From Thereva unica (taxonomy: Eukaryota; Arthropoda; Insecta; Diptera; Therevidae), in assembly GCA_949987705.1 (NCBI GenBank), contig OX465282.1, forward strand, positions 88,400,070 through 88,464,069: a stretch of 64,000 bases of DNA. Reading direction: 5' to 3'. Positions 45,260 to 56,111 of this stretch are shown here, piece after piece (the first letter of the stretch is position 1; each line of letters begins with the position of its first letter). The position numbers were made by a program, and so were the translations under genes. The notes beneath the pieces were generated by a model that had not been told where the DNA came from, ran no database searches, and saw only the letters and a program-made list of their open reading frames with translations.

Positions 45260-45437
45260 ATAATGGACTTTATTAGAAATCTCTTTTTTGTTGTTAAATA
45301 TACTTTTGTTGTTAAATATACTTCTGGTTGAAATTTCCAGACCATTTTCTCAGTTTTTGGTCTTTTGACCAAGAGCTACATTTTGAGATATTTCCCAAGT
45401 CTGTATCTGCAGTACTTTCAGAGATGAAAGTAGGCTT

Positions 45438-45507
45438 CAGACGGACAGACGGACAGACGGACAGACGGACAGACGGACAGACGGACAGACGGACAGACGG
45501 ACAGAGC
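45438..45507. repeat. (GACGGACA)n microsatellite
   Basis: About eight perfect 8-bp units of GACGGACA/GGACAGAC phase, directly upstream of the MADF/BESS gene. Confidence 0.95.
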
Positions 45508-45540
45508 CTCTGTATAAGCTTTTTTTTTGAAAAAGCTAAA

Positions 45541-46850
45541 ATGGAGCACGAAGAGGAATATCAATTTACGGATTATAATGATAATGTGTTCCAGACAACA
45601 CAGTATAATTTAGATACGATTGCTGAAGGGGTTGAAATAAAAAGTAATAATAAAAAGGTCCCTAAAAAAAGATTTAATAAACCATGAATTTTTGTTACGA
45701 AGATAAAAAAAAGTTGGCAGCTGCAGTCAAAGCCCACGAAGTAATATGGGATATCGGCAACAAGCTGCACTTCAACATCATTGCGGTTAATCAAGGATGG
45801 AAGCAGATAAGCAGTGATTTGAATAAACCAGGTTTGTTTTTGTTTTTATTTTTTGTTTATTTACGCCAATCGGTATAATGCCGATATATTTAGAATAAAG
45901 TTTGGAAGAAAAGAAATAAATAAAATACGAAATTAATAAAGGTTTATTAAGATCTTGCATAATATGGACCATATAAAAGTTATTGATTATCTCATAGCAA
46001 CGTTTTAACACTCGCTAAAACCAATGACAGGGATCCTCCAAAGAAGTTAACATTCCCGTAGACCAAGCCTGCTATTCGGTTCATCGGTCAAAGGCAGACG
46101 TAATTTTTACTAGAGCTTAATACTGACAGCAGTCTTGTTCTTAGCCCTACCCTCAAACAAATAAGTTCAAAATAAGCCTCAATTTATTACATTTTTTATT
46201 TATTTTGTATTAATAATATATTTTCTATAGTTGAAGAGTGCAAGGCAGCTTGGGCGTCTATGAGAGAGAGCTACAGATATCACACCAAAAAGTTGGAGAA
46301 GGGTAAATCTGGCAGCGCTGGAGGAACACAAATGCTGGAAGCTTCTATAATCGAAGAAGATGTAGTTGATTGGGAATTGGGTGAAGACTTATCTTTCCTA
46401 CCTAACATCACAAAAAAAAGAAGGTATATGTAAAAACAAAAATTATTGTATAATACTTTTCAATGAAATTATAAATTTTGCAGAACATATACAACATCGG
46501 GTGAACAGGAATCCGAAAGAACTAGTGAATCAAACTATTCCTATGTAAGCGAGATTTTCTGCTTAAATTTAAAATGGACATTAAAGAGTATGCTTCTAGG
46601 GGGAGCCATCAAAAAAACAAAAGAAGAATGATCCAACCGGGAGCCTAGCGGAATCAATATCGCAACTTGTGAATGCACAAAAAACACTTTTGCTGCCGCA
46701 AAATGATGCGCCAACTATGAAATATACAGAGCTGTTCTCCAATACAGACAAGCTTCTTCAAAGGCTACCATCGCCCGTGGTAGACGATATGTTTTTTCAA
46801 ATGTATTCTGTAGTATATAATAAAGTTAAAGAATATGAGATTAAAAATTA
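45541..46850 (+). pseudogene. MADF/BESS partner protein of the third Harbinger
   Basis: DNA-binding accessory gene. ATG at 45541 (MEHEEEYQFTDYNDNVF). A frameshift near 45680 leads to the MADF domain: KLAAAVKAHEVIWDIGNKLH and NIIAVNQGWKQISSDLNKP. The domain is split by an intron (GTTTGT donor near 45832, TTTCTATAG acceptor near 46230) and continues as EECKAAWASMRESYRYHTKK, LEKGKSGSAG. An acidic linker (IIEEDVVDWELGEDLSFLPN) and further frame changes lead to the C-terminus YTELFSNTDKLLQRLPSPVV with DDMFFQMYSVVYNKVKEY, which resembles a BESS motif. It converges on the transposase; the stops are only about 40 bp apart. MADF-BESS is a common insect transcription-factor architecture. Confidence 0.8.
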
Positions 46851-46890
46851 AAACAAAAAATTAACTTTTATTTAATTTTTATTTCATTTT

Positions 46891-48700
46891 TTATTCTATA
46901 AAAGTAGCACGATTTTGCCATTCAACAGCGCCGATGTCGGAATTTACATAATCTTTAATAGCGTCTCTCACAAATTTACCATAATCGGTGCTTCTTCCTT
47001 TGTATGAAGGGACTGACGAATGGAAAATACTATTTGCATCTTTTGAGATTCTTTTCCTCCACTCTCCTTCACGTACATTTCCATCTTGGTCCAAAACATC
47101 AACGTAGCTTTCCGGGTAATAACTATTTTTATAATTAGACCCAAGATAATTATGTAAAAGGCAACATGCAAAAATATTTTTTTGTGCTCTGTCTGGCGAA
47201 CAGAATATGGTTCTCTTTAAACATTGCCACTAAGAGCACAAGATTCCAAAGGAGTTCTCCACGCATCGCCTTGCTCTGCTCAACCTGTAATTGAAGATGA
47301 TTTCTTCATTTGACAAGCTCAGTTTGGCACCGTATGGCTTCAAAATGCGCTTACAAAGAGGAAATGCATCATCAGCTACGTAGAAGTACGGTAATTTTAC
47401 TCCATTAACCGTTGTGTTTGCAGGAAAATCTTGGCGGTCTAAAGCGACATCCTGCCCGAATTTTGAATTTTTAAATATATTCAGCCTTATTCTCGTTGTC
47501 GAATCACCCAAGTGAGATTTTTCTTAGGCGGTGTCACGTTACTTTGAATGTGGTATTCTCGTTGGCGAGTGACGGAGCTACGAGAAACGTTGTGAAATGA
47601 AACACATTCTTATTTGACAATTGAGTTTGACATATTTAACAACGTGCTTGCAGCGCCACATGCTTGCCGTCTATGGCTCCGACGCAATTGGGGAAGTTCC
47701 AATTTGCATTAAAGCCATTGGAAATTTCAAGGAACAACTCTTTGGTTAATTGTGGCATTCTGGGCTTGAACTCTGCACAAATTGCATCACAAACTTTGTC
47801 TATAATAGATCCTAAATGCTGTTTGCTTATTCTGTAGCAAGATGCAACGTGCCTTTGCACACTTCCTGATGCGAAATATCTGTAATGTTAAATAAATGTG
47901 TTCTTTTTGTGAGTACACTTCGATGGGTCTTACGAAAAAGATATTGTTTCAAAATGTTGCTGAAAAAGATATTGTTTCAATTTATTGCTGAAAAAGATAT
48001 TGTTTCGGTTTCTCGCTGAAAAAGATATTGTTTCGGTTCCTCGGTGAAGAACATATTGTTTCGTTTTCTGGCTGCTAAACATATCAGCAAAAAAACGAAA
48101 CAATATGTTCTTCACCGAGAAACCGAAACAATATCTTTTTCAGCGAGAAACCGAAACAATATCTTTTTCAGCAATAAATTGAAACAATATCTTTTTCAGC
48201 AACATTTTGAAACAATATCTTTTTCGTAAGACCCATCGACTTGATCTTACTCCAAAACCACTGCCAATTTGTGCTTGGGCGATAAAGTGAGATCCTTCCA
48301 ACTGCTCTGTCCTACTTTCAAATGAGGTTCAAGTACTTCTAACAAATAGCTGAAAGACTCGACACTCATATGAAAGTTTTCTTCAAAGATTCTGGAGTTC
48401 TTTAACATGTCATCAAACTAAAAATAAAAAAAAAATTATCAAAACTGAGGCAAGCTTGCGTCTGTGATAAACTTACATCCGTGGTAAATCTTCCCTTTTT
48501 ATTTCTTTCCGAGAGATACCGATTAATTCTCGTTAACGGTCTTTTTCTTTCCTTTTTATTAACTTCGTTAATGAGCTCCAAAGTAGATGCTATTCTGGTG
48601 AAATTAACAGCTTTCATATACGTTAATCTAAAAATAAACAGTTATTTTAATGTCATTTTTCTGCAATGATAAAAAACTTACTGTTGTCTTTTATTCATAA
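46891..48700 (-). pseudogene. PIF/Harbinger transposase, third family, multi-exon
   Basis: Exon 1 near 48700 (MNKRQQ, then GTAAG). Exon 2 (about 48475-48640) reads KAVNFTRIASTLELINEVNK and RKRPLTRINRYLSER. Exon 3 (about 48245-48417) reads NFHMSVESFSYLLEVLEPHL with SPKHKLAVVLE. The next intron contains a 318-bp palindrome and ends in ATTACAG near 47882. Exon 4 carries YFASGSVQRHVASCYRISKQ and D1 (GAIDGKHVALQARC), followed by about 125 bp of disturbed sequence. Next are NTTVNGVKLPYFYVADDAFP (D2 as VADDAF where GD is usual) and RARRCVENSFGIL (Glu). The C-terminus, with GKFVRDAIKDYVNSDIGAVE, ends at 46891. The catalytic triad seems kept. Confidence 0.85.
47921..48238. mobile_element. 318-bp palindrome built of short repeats, ACTT duplication
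   Basis: Ends CGATGGGTCTTACG and CGTAAGACCCATCG, with ACTT on both sides (47917-47920, 48239-48242). Each arm consists of about five 35-40-bp units around GAAAAAGATATTGTTTC, so it is a tandem array inside an inverted repeat. It lies within an intron of the third Harbinger transposase. Confidence 0.88.
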
Positions 48701-48886
48701 TTATTTCTCGTTGAAACCTTAACAAAACAACTGTACTGTCAGCAATGACAATTAGACAAATATCAAAATTTCTTACAGACTGTCACTTTTTCTTAAGGGA
48801 ATAAATGCACAAGTTTTCTTGAGCCAATTCCTTGAGCCTAGCATACCGGGCTATCTAAGGCCTGGCTGTACGAAGCTGTCGGAAAG

Positions 48887-49262
48887 ATGACTGACCTATG
48901 GGAAGGAGTCAATCTGAGAGTGGAGCGCCTTCACATCCTTAAGGATGTGAGGAGGATGATCATCCGTGTTCCCGGTTCGCCGGAGAGCAAGGAAACCATC
49001 CTAGCCAGATTACGTCATCAAAATGCCTGTGTGACGGACACTTCTAAGTGGAGGGTCAGTCGCATAGGTAGATATGGTGACGCGAAAAACGGCGGTACCA
49101 TTCTCACCGTATGGTGTCCGAAGGAGGTGGCGGAGGCGGTCAGGCATGCGGGGGGGGAAACTCAACTGCGGGCTGGACCTTGCCTACGTGCGATTCCAGA
49201 AGGACAAGCCGGAGGAAATGGTAGAGCCGGCCGGAAAGGCAGCTGAACAAGGGGACCAGTGA
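48887..49262 (+). pseudogene. LOA-like ORF1 (gag), C-terminal part
   Basis: DLWEGVNLRVERLHILKDVR, MIIRVPGSPESKETILARLR and VTDTSKWRVSRIGRYGD resemble the last part of LOA/R1-group gag proteins. A frameshift in the G run near 49150 leads to KLNCGLDLAYVRFQKDKPEE. The stop TGA at 49260-49262 is followed one base later by the ORF2 ATG (TGAAATG). Zinc knuckles are not seen; the N-terminal part is missing by 5' truncation. Confidence 0.65.
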
Positions 49263-49263
49263 A

Positions 49264-52200
49264 ATGGAATCCTCGTCAGCTGGGCTGGAGGTGGGCCAGT
49301 TCCGGCAATTAAAGGTTTGCCAGTTGAATCTACACCATAGCAGAGCAGCATCAGCAATGATGACGCGAGGCTTCGGTGAGATGAAGCTGGATATTGCTCT
49401 CATACAGGAACCCTGGATCTACAAGGGTAGGGTTAGGGAACTATCTGGGAGCTTTGACACTCTGTACGTTCCCAATGCGAATGAAAGAGTGAGGACATGT
49501 GTGCTGGTGAAACACGGAGTGCAGGCGGTTTTACTGCCGCACTTGTGCACACCAAATCTCACAGCAGTACGCGTAGGTACTGGAAGTGGGGCTTTCATTC
49601 TAGCCTCAGCCTACCTTCCGTACGATTCGCCAGATCCTCCGCCCACCAGGGAGTTGGAAATTCTGGTTATTACCTGTGGCGAAAAAGGCACAGGGTTAAT
49701 AGTTGGTTGCGACGCAAATGCACACAACACGGTGTGGGGAAGCACCAACGACAACCATAGAGGAGAGGCTTTGCTCGAATTTGTGGAATGCAATCTAGTT
49801 ATTGCAAATAGAGGGGTAGAACCAACCTTCGTCGATGCTAGACGAAGGGAGGTCATAGATATAACTCTATGCAGCAACCGGATGTTGACAAGATTGACCA
49901 ACTGGGAGGTGATGGATAGGACGACTATGTCAGATCACAGAGCCATTTCATTTGAGATAGCGTACGGAACCCCGGGCAGGGGAGACGGAATTAGAACAAC
50001 GAGAATTCCCCGCAACACGGACACGTATAGATATACTGAAATGTTGCGCAGGAATCTCGAGGAGCGCGTGCCAAGGGCACCGAAAACCACAAGAGAAGCA
50101 GAGTCTCAGTTGCATGTCCTGCAGACAGCGATAGAGAACGCTTTTCGAGTGGCGTGTCCTCTTACGTCAGTGGATGACCATGATCCCACACCCTGGTCGT
50201 GTAGGGAACTGGAGAAACTGAAGAAAGAGGTCAGAAGGGCTTTCAACCAAGCGATGAGGTGCAATGACCCGGTTGCCTGGGAGAATTACAAAGCCAAGAA
50301 AAGAGAAATGAAACAAACTCTGCGACGACGGAAAAGGGAGTCGTGGAGGGACTTCTTCTCGAGCATGGAGAGCATATCTGAGGCCAGCAGACTTCAGAAA
50401 ATGATCTCCAGGGACCCGGTCTCCAAAGTCGGACTCGTTCGTGACTCGTCGGGGAGGATGACGGAGACGCTGGAGGAAACCAACAAGATCCTGATGGAAG
50501 TTCACTTTCCTGGCAGCTATATCTCGGGTAAATCTTGGGCTATTCGTAACAGAATGGCTACAAGGATGAACCGAGAGGAGGCTAACGGGGTGATGACAGA
50601 GGAAGGGGTGAGACGTGCAATAGACACATTCTCTCCCTTCAAGACGTGTGGGGGGACGGAATATTCCCTGCGCTGCTCCAATGGGGCAAAGAAATCATTG
50701 CACCCAGGCTTAGGGGAATATTCGTTACCTGTCTAGCAACAGGATACATTCCGGCGGTGGGGAGGGAAACCAAAGTGGTATTTCTCCCTAAGCCAGGCAA
50801 GAAGGACTACACCGAGGCGAAGTCCTCCAGGCCGGTCAGCCTAACATCCTTTCTGTTGAAAACAATGGAAAGAGTGGTGGCAGACCGCAGAGTGGTGGTA
50901 AGGATTCAGACAGGAGACTCGCGGCTTCGAGGGAGGGTCAGCAAGGGATGCCCACAGGGCGGGGTCCTATCGCCCCTTCTGTGGAACATCACTGTGGACA
51001 CTCTGCTCAGGCGGCTAGAGGTAATGGGCGTGCATACCGTTGGGTATGCAGATGATGTAGCGATTGTGGCACGTGGCAAGTTTATGAGTACTACGGCAGA
51101 TATCATGAGGAATGCACTCCAAGTGGTTGAGCAGTGGTGTACGGAACAGGGCCTCACCATAAATGCCAATAAGACAGACGCGATAATCTTCACTAGGAAG
51201 ATTAAAGATCTGGATTTTCAGCCCCTCATGCTTTTTGGATCGAGGATCAAGGTGTCTGGGATGGTCAAGTATCTGGGTGTATAGTTGGACTCGCGACTAA
51301 CCTGGAAATACCACGTTGAAGAGAAGATTAAGAAGGCGACAAGGGTGCTTCACCAGTGCAGAAGAGTATGTGGACTAAGGTGGGGTGTCTCACCAAGGTT
51401 AGCATACTGGTCATATACCATGATGGTGAGACCCATCATAACTTATGCCTCGGTGGTCTGCTGGACTAAAGTCACACAGAAAACCATCAAGGGGCATTTG
51501 GACAAGGCGCAAAGAATGGCCAGCGTAGGTGTGAGCGGTGCTTTCCGCACCACACACGCCGCGGCTTTGGAGGCGCTGTTAGGTCTACTGCCGTTAGATC
51601 TCCAGGTGATGAAGACTGCGGCAGCCTCAGCGATTCGGATGAGACGGGATGCCGCATGGCAGGCGTCAGGAGCCTTATATGGGCACATGAAGATCCTGGA
51701 TCGCATTAAAGGGATTAGCGAGCTCATGATGCCCATGGAAGGGATCACAAAAATGAGGGTGACCGAAAGGTATCATAAAACCCTCATAGGGAACGGAACG
51801 CTCCCGGAAGGGAGGCCGGAAGACATATATATCTTCACGGACGGATCCATGATTGACGGCAGAGCAGGTGCGGGAGTCTTCTCAGAGGACTTAAATCTGA
51901 CCTGCTCTGTGGCTTTGGGGAATTACACCTCAGTCTACCAGGCGGAAATGCTTGCTCTGCTGCACGCGCTGGATCACATAAATGAGGGTCAGGTGCAGGG
52001 AAGAAGTATCCTTATAGCATGGACAATCAGGCTGTGATTAAGCGCATGAATCAGACAGAGATTAATGCGTCTCTGGCGTTGGAATGTGTCCAAAAACTGA
52101 ACAGGTATGCGAAACAAAACAACGTGACGCTAGCTTGGGTTAGAGGACATACCGGCATCGATGGGAACGAAAAGGCTGACAACCTGGCAAAACAGGGGTC

Positions 52201-52564
52201 AACCTCGGAATTCTGGGGACCGGAGCCATACTCTGCCATTGGCAGAGGGTTGGTAAGGAACTACATCGAGAAATGGGTCGCTGAGGAACACCGGAGACGG
52301 TGGGACACTATGACCACGTGCAGGCAGGTTAAGATGGTGCTTACGTTGCCGATTACCGCAGCCAGAAGAAGGATCCTACATATGCAAAGGAGAACCCTCA
52401 GATGGTTGGTGGCACTGATTACAGGACACGGATGTTTCAGGTATCACCTAAAAAGAATGGGAATTCTGGAGGATGACACCTGTCGGATGTACCTGGAGGA
52501 ACCTGAGACGGCCACACACATAGTGTGTCACTGTCCGGCGGTGGCGAGAAAAAGGCTGCCATAA
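49264..52564 (+). pseudogene. LOA-like ORF2: endonuclease, RT (internally deleted), RNase H
   Basis: ATG at 49264. Endonuclease (about residues 15-235): KVCQLNLHHSRAASAM, IALIQEPWIYKGRVREL (Glu), IVGCDANAHNTVWGS (Asp/Asn) and TTMSDHRAISFEI (SDH). A linker precedes a frameshift near 50650. The RT has VVFLPKPGKKDY and SRPVSLTSFLLKTMERVV. At about 50897 it jumps to VVVRIQTGDSRLRGRVSKGC, so the segment with catalytic motif A is deleted. Then come PQGGVLSPLLWN and TVGYADDVAIVARG (YADD). An in-frame TAG lies at 51282. RNase H: YIFTDGSMIDGRAGAGVF, YQAEMLALLHAL, DNQAVIKRMN (after a shift near 52020) and HTGIDGNEKADNLAKQG. The C-terminus has a zinc-finger-like CRMYLEEPETATHIVCHCP. Confidence 0.9.
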
Positions 52565-52760
52565 CTGGACTCCATTGGATGGAGGACATGAGGCAGACTC
52601 CCTTCAATCAGCTGCTTGCGATAACTAGGGGAGTCGAAGCAAGGGAGCAATGAGACAACCCACTGCAACCCCAATAAGATGACTCTAGGCAGAGGGACGA
52701 AAAGGGACCCGCAAATAGTGGTCTGATTCGATATCCCACGAAAATCTATATATACCGGGC

Positions 52761-53480
52761 TATAGTTGAAAATGCTGTAGACCGTAAAAGCGAAGAAACA
52801 GATTATGAATGCAATCACGAAGAAGCGGATACCAGAATTATTTTTCATATACATATGTAAGTAAATGTACAGCAGGCTCTAAAATATTATTACATGCATC
52901 AGTTACTGATGTTTTAATAATATTATTAGGGAATTATTATAAACTCGATAATTTGGAAGTTTGGTTGAAAAGTATTGAAAAAAAAAAAATGATATCGCAT
53001 ATTACAATTGTTCCGATTTGGCTAATATATGTACTTGGTGAACAATTACATATGTCGTAGCTTACCAGCATTTCATGCGTATACAGGATGCGACTATACA
53101 GCTGCATTTTTTAAAAAAGGGAAAGTCAAGGCTTTTAATTATCTGCTTAAACATCCCAAATTGCAGTATGTTTTTTCTTCACTCACTGATCCCGCAGATA
53201 TTTTTCTCGATTATAAAATTAATATTATACAAAAATTTACAGTAGCGCTATATAAAGTTAAAAATTGTTCTACAGTTAATACAACTCGGTTTGAACTATT
53301 TTTACAATTTTACAACTGCAATAGCGGGGAAAATAGATTTTTGGAACAAACAAAAAATTTCAATAGCTGTCTTATTCCTCCCTGCTGGCGTGCTCTGCAG
53401 AACTAATTTTATTAACAGTGTCAAACGAATAATAAGTAAAACACTTAACGTTATTACGATTGTTTTGCCGAATCAATAGA
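52761..53480 (+). pseudogene. Gene B (FEN/PIN-like), C-terminal part
   Basis: Continues gene B from 41485. TIVENAVDRKSEETDYECNH leads into EEADTRIIFHIHM (52819-52860). After frame changes ILLHASVTDVLIILLGNYYK follows, then SLPAFHAYTGCDYTAAFFKK and GKVKAFNYLLKHPKLQYVFS. Later come FLDYKINIIQKFTVALYKV and CLIPPCWRALQ, after which homology is lost near 53410-53480. EEAD, (D)TDV and GCDY in this order correspond to the later acidic motifs of FEN1/XPG-type nucleases. The first Asp of the middle motif appears as Val here. The frame is broken at least twice. Confidence 0.65.
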
Positions 53481-53508
53481 TGAATTAGGAAAGTGTCCAA
53501 CCATAAAA

Positions 53509-55972
53509 ATGAAAATTAACCTTATGTCCAACGAGCAAATATACGCTAAACCTTATCGCATTCCTTACTCAAAACGGAAAATAGTAGAAGAAATGGTTGC
53601 CGATTTAATTAAAAATAAGATTGTCCGTCAGAATCAGAATACTCATCGCCTATTGTTCTCGTTGAAAAAGATAGTAAAAATCGTCTATACGTTGATTACA
53701 GACGACTGAATAAAGTCACAGTTAGACAACCTTATTCTATGCCTAATTTAGAAGACCGGTTTGCTTTACTGGCCAGATGCAAATTTTTTACAACACTGGA
53801 CCTTAAGATGGGATACCATCAAATAGAAATGGAGGAATCTTCGAAGAAATACACGGCCTTTATAACGCATCATGGACATTTCGAGTATAACAGAATGCCC
53901 TTTGGACTAGTGAATGCCCCAGGATGCTTCCAAAATTTGATGAACCAAATTGTAACTGAATTTAAACCACATAAAGCGTTAGCCTATTTAGATGATTTAA
54001 TTTTACCGAGTCGAAATGTTAAGGAAGGGTTGGAGATACCGGCAGGTTTTTTAAAATCTTGAAGAACCATAACCTTACTGCAAGTTTAAGTAAGTGTAAG
54101 TTTTTAGCGACAGAAATTACATATCTGGGACATATTGTGCACGAAGAAGGAATTAAACCAGGAAAAGGGAAAGTGAGTGCAATCCAGAACTACGAAGATT
54201 TTTAGGACTTACGGGGTTTTTCCGTAAATTTGTACTACGTTACTCAATTATTGCTGTACCGCTGACTAATTTATTAAAGAAGCAAACCAAATTTCGGTGG
54301 GATGTGGAACATGAGGAAGCATTTAAGAAATTGAAGGATATTTTGTGTGATTATCCTGCTCTAATAATAATTATAATTCCCAACATGAAATACACTCCGA
54401 AGCCAGTAATGTTGGCTTAGCGGGAATGTTGCTGCAATCCGATGATGAGAAAACTTGGTCCGCTGTCGCATACTTCAGTAGGAAATGTTCCGATATGGAG
54501 AAGAAATACCACAGTACTGAGCTGGAATTACTCGCTGTTATAGAATCTTTATCTCGATTCAGATTTTATGTTCTGGGAAAGCCAGTGAAAGTAATAACAG
54601 ATTGCTCCGCAGTTTCGACGGTGAAAGCAAAGACTGAATACACGGATTGCAAAATGGTACTTAAAGCTGTCGGATTATGATGTTACTCTTGTGCATAGAT
54701 CGGGCCATAAACTAAGTCATGTAGACTCTTTGAGCCGTATGCCTGATATGCCACCTAATGCAGTCGAACCAGCTGGTATTACTCTGAATATTGAAGTTGC
54801 TTCTGACGATTGGATTTACACAATGCAAATACAAGACCCGAAGTTGCAGCATATAATGGCCGTTTTGAAGGGAACGGAACAAGATGATCTAGTGAATCAA
54901 TATCGCCGAGAATATATGCTAAAGAACCACCGATTATATCGGAAACAAAAATAATGAAAATAAGCTAGTAATACCTAAGAACATTCGATGGAGAATTTTA
55001 GAATCTTATCATGATCGACTTGGTCATTTCGGGTTAGAGAAGACGTTAGAGCGTATAAAAGCGTACTATTGGTTCCAAAGGATGCGTGAATACTGTAAAG
55101 AATATCTTAGTAGCTGCATAGACTGCTGTTATAATAAATTAAAGAAAGGGAAACCTGAAGGTCAACTACATCTCTGTGACATTGAACCAGTTCCATTCAG
55201 AAGGCTACACTTAGATCATCTCGGTCCCTTCGTAAGAAGCAAATCAGGAAATGTCTATATTCTAGTTGTAACGGATGCCTTCAGTAAATTCGAACAATAT
55301 TGTGACAGATATGAAATTAGACATATTAAAGTGGCTATTCGAATGCCGCGGGCAAACGGTCAGGTGGAAAGAGTTCATCAAAGCATTTTGACTTACCTTC
55401 GTACTTCAGTGAAGGAAAGTAGAAATTGGGATGAGAAAGTTCATGAGCTGCAATGGATTCTGAATTCTCAAAAGAATCAAACAACGAAATTTTCACCAAA
55501 TGAACTAGTTTTCAATTTTAATCTAAGAGATGTTGTATCAAACAAGTTGACTGCAGATATACAAGATGCCGAAATATCAATAGATTCTACGAACATCAGT
55601 AAATCGGATATCGCTGCTGGAAATATAAGAAAGGAACAAGAAAGATGGAAGAAAAGATTTGATGGTAAACATAGGCAACCTAAAGTTTATCACCCTGGTG
55701 ATTTGGTGGTAATCGAAGCAGAAGCTCCAGCTACTGGTGAAAGCCGAAAACTAATCCTTAATTCAAAGGACCTTATGTCATAAGAAAAGCTTCGGATTTC
55801 GATCGCTATATGATTGAGGACCTGGATGGACTAGTGGTTACTGGAAGAAAATTTTCATCAGTGTATTCGTCAGAAAAGTTAAAACCATGGTGTCAGTCAG
55901 CTAAAATTTTAGAAGAAGGAAGTAGTAGTGACGACGAAATCGAAGACGATTCGGATAGTCATTTTGTTAATT
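53509..55972 (+). pseudogene. Gypsy LTR-retrotransposon pol remnant
   Basis: Ty3/Gypsy-type pol. RT: KPYRIPYSKRKIVEEMVAD, then in another frame LNKVTVRQPYSMPNLEDR, TTLDLKMGYHQIEME, RMPFGLVNAPGCFQNLM and ALAYLDDLILPS (YLDD). Then HIVHEEGIKPGKGK and LGLTGFFRKFVLRYS. RNase H: SEASNVGLAGMLLQS, YHSTELELLAVIESL and VKVITDCSAVST. A region after VHRSGHKLSHVDSLSRMPD links to the integrase zinc site (HDRLGHFG ... CIDCCYNK). LHLDHLGPFVR carries the first integrase Asp, but the text jumps from VVTDAFSKF to EQYCDRYEIRH, so the second Asp is deleted. ANGQVERVHQSI keeps the Glu. Several frameshifts. No LTRs or gag recognised. Confidence 0.9.
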
Positions 55973-56111
55973 AACAGTTCAATATTTTATTATCAAGACA
56001 ATACTGGCGAACATCTAAGACCATTCGACTTCTACAATAGTTTCAAAGGTTTTTTTTAAACCAGCTACCAATGGTTATATCTCAGTTATTAAAATAAAAA
56101 ACATGATCACG
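55973..56111. other. 3' flank of the Gypsy remnant
   Basis: AT-rich, no gene; an LTR may have been here but no terminal repeat is visible. Confidence 0.3.

Larger units (their letters stand above)
44604..45310. repeat. Direct duplication of about 240 bp
   Basis: ACTCAAGAAAATGATTTTTT through the tRNA-like block to GGACTTTATTAGAAATC occurs at about 44604-44835 and again at about 45048-45285, nearly identical. The roughly 200-bp piece between is unrelated AT-rich DNA. Confidence 0.9.
48855..52751 (+). mobile_element. LOA-like non-LTR retrotransposon, 5' truncated
   Basis: Flanked by a 12-bp duplication ATACCGGGCTAT (48843-48854, 52752-52763). It holds the end of a gag-like ORF1, an ORF2 with endonuclease, RT and RNase H, and a short 3' region without poly(A). 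An RNase H after RT is typical of the I group including LOA/Loner. Base composition is clearly GC-richer than the surroundings, which suggests a different history. Its target was the terminal repeat of the Harbinger. Confidence 0.85.
41486..52760 (-). mobile_element. PIF/Harbinger element, third family, with nested inserts
   Basis: Left end GCCCGGTATGCTAGGCTCAA at 41486; right end is its complement at 48832-48851. A LOA-like retrotransposon inserted exactly over that right edge, so the last bases recur at 52752-52760. TATAG is present on both outer sides (41481-41485, 52761-52765), though Harbingers normally duplicate only 3 bp. A related ACCCGGTATGTATGCAGGTT lies subterminally near 41585. 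Without the LOA the element is about 7.4 kb. It holds a plus-strand MADF/BESS gene (45541-46850), a minus-strand transposase (46891-48700), and several repeats between 42.1 and 45.5 kb. Removing everything rejoins gene B in frame (KCFSYIVENAVDRK). Confidence 0.8.

Noticed and set aside
45438..45507. GACGGACA repeat as a regulatory array
   Set aside because: Perfect short-period repeat, best explained as a microsatellite.
47930..48229. Open frames on both strands rich in Phe/Arg/Asn
   Set aside because: Produced by tandem units of the 318-bp palindrome.
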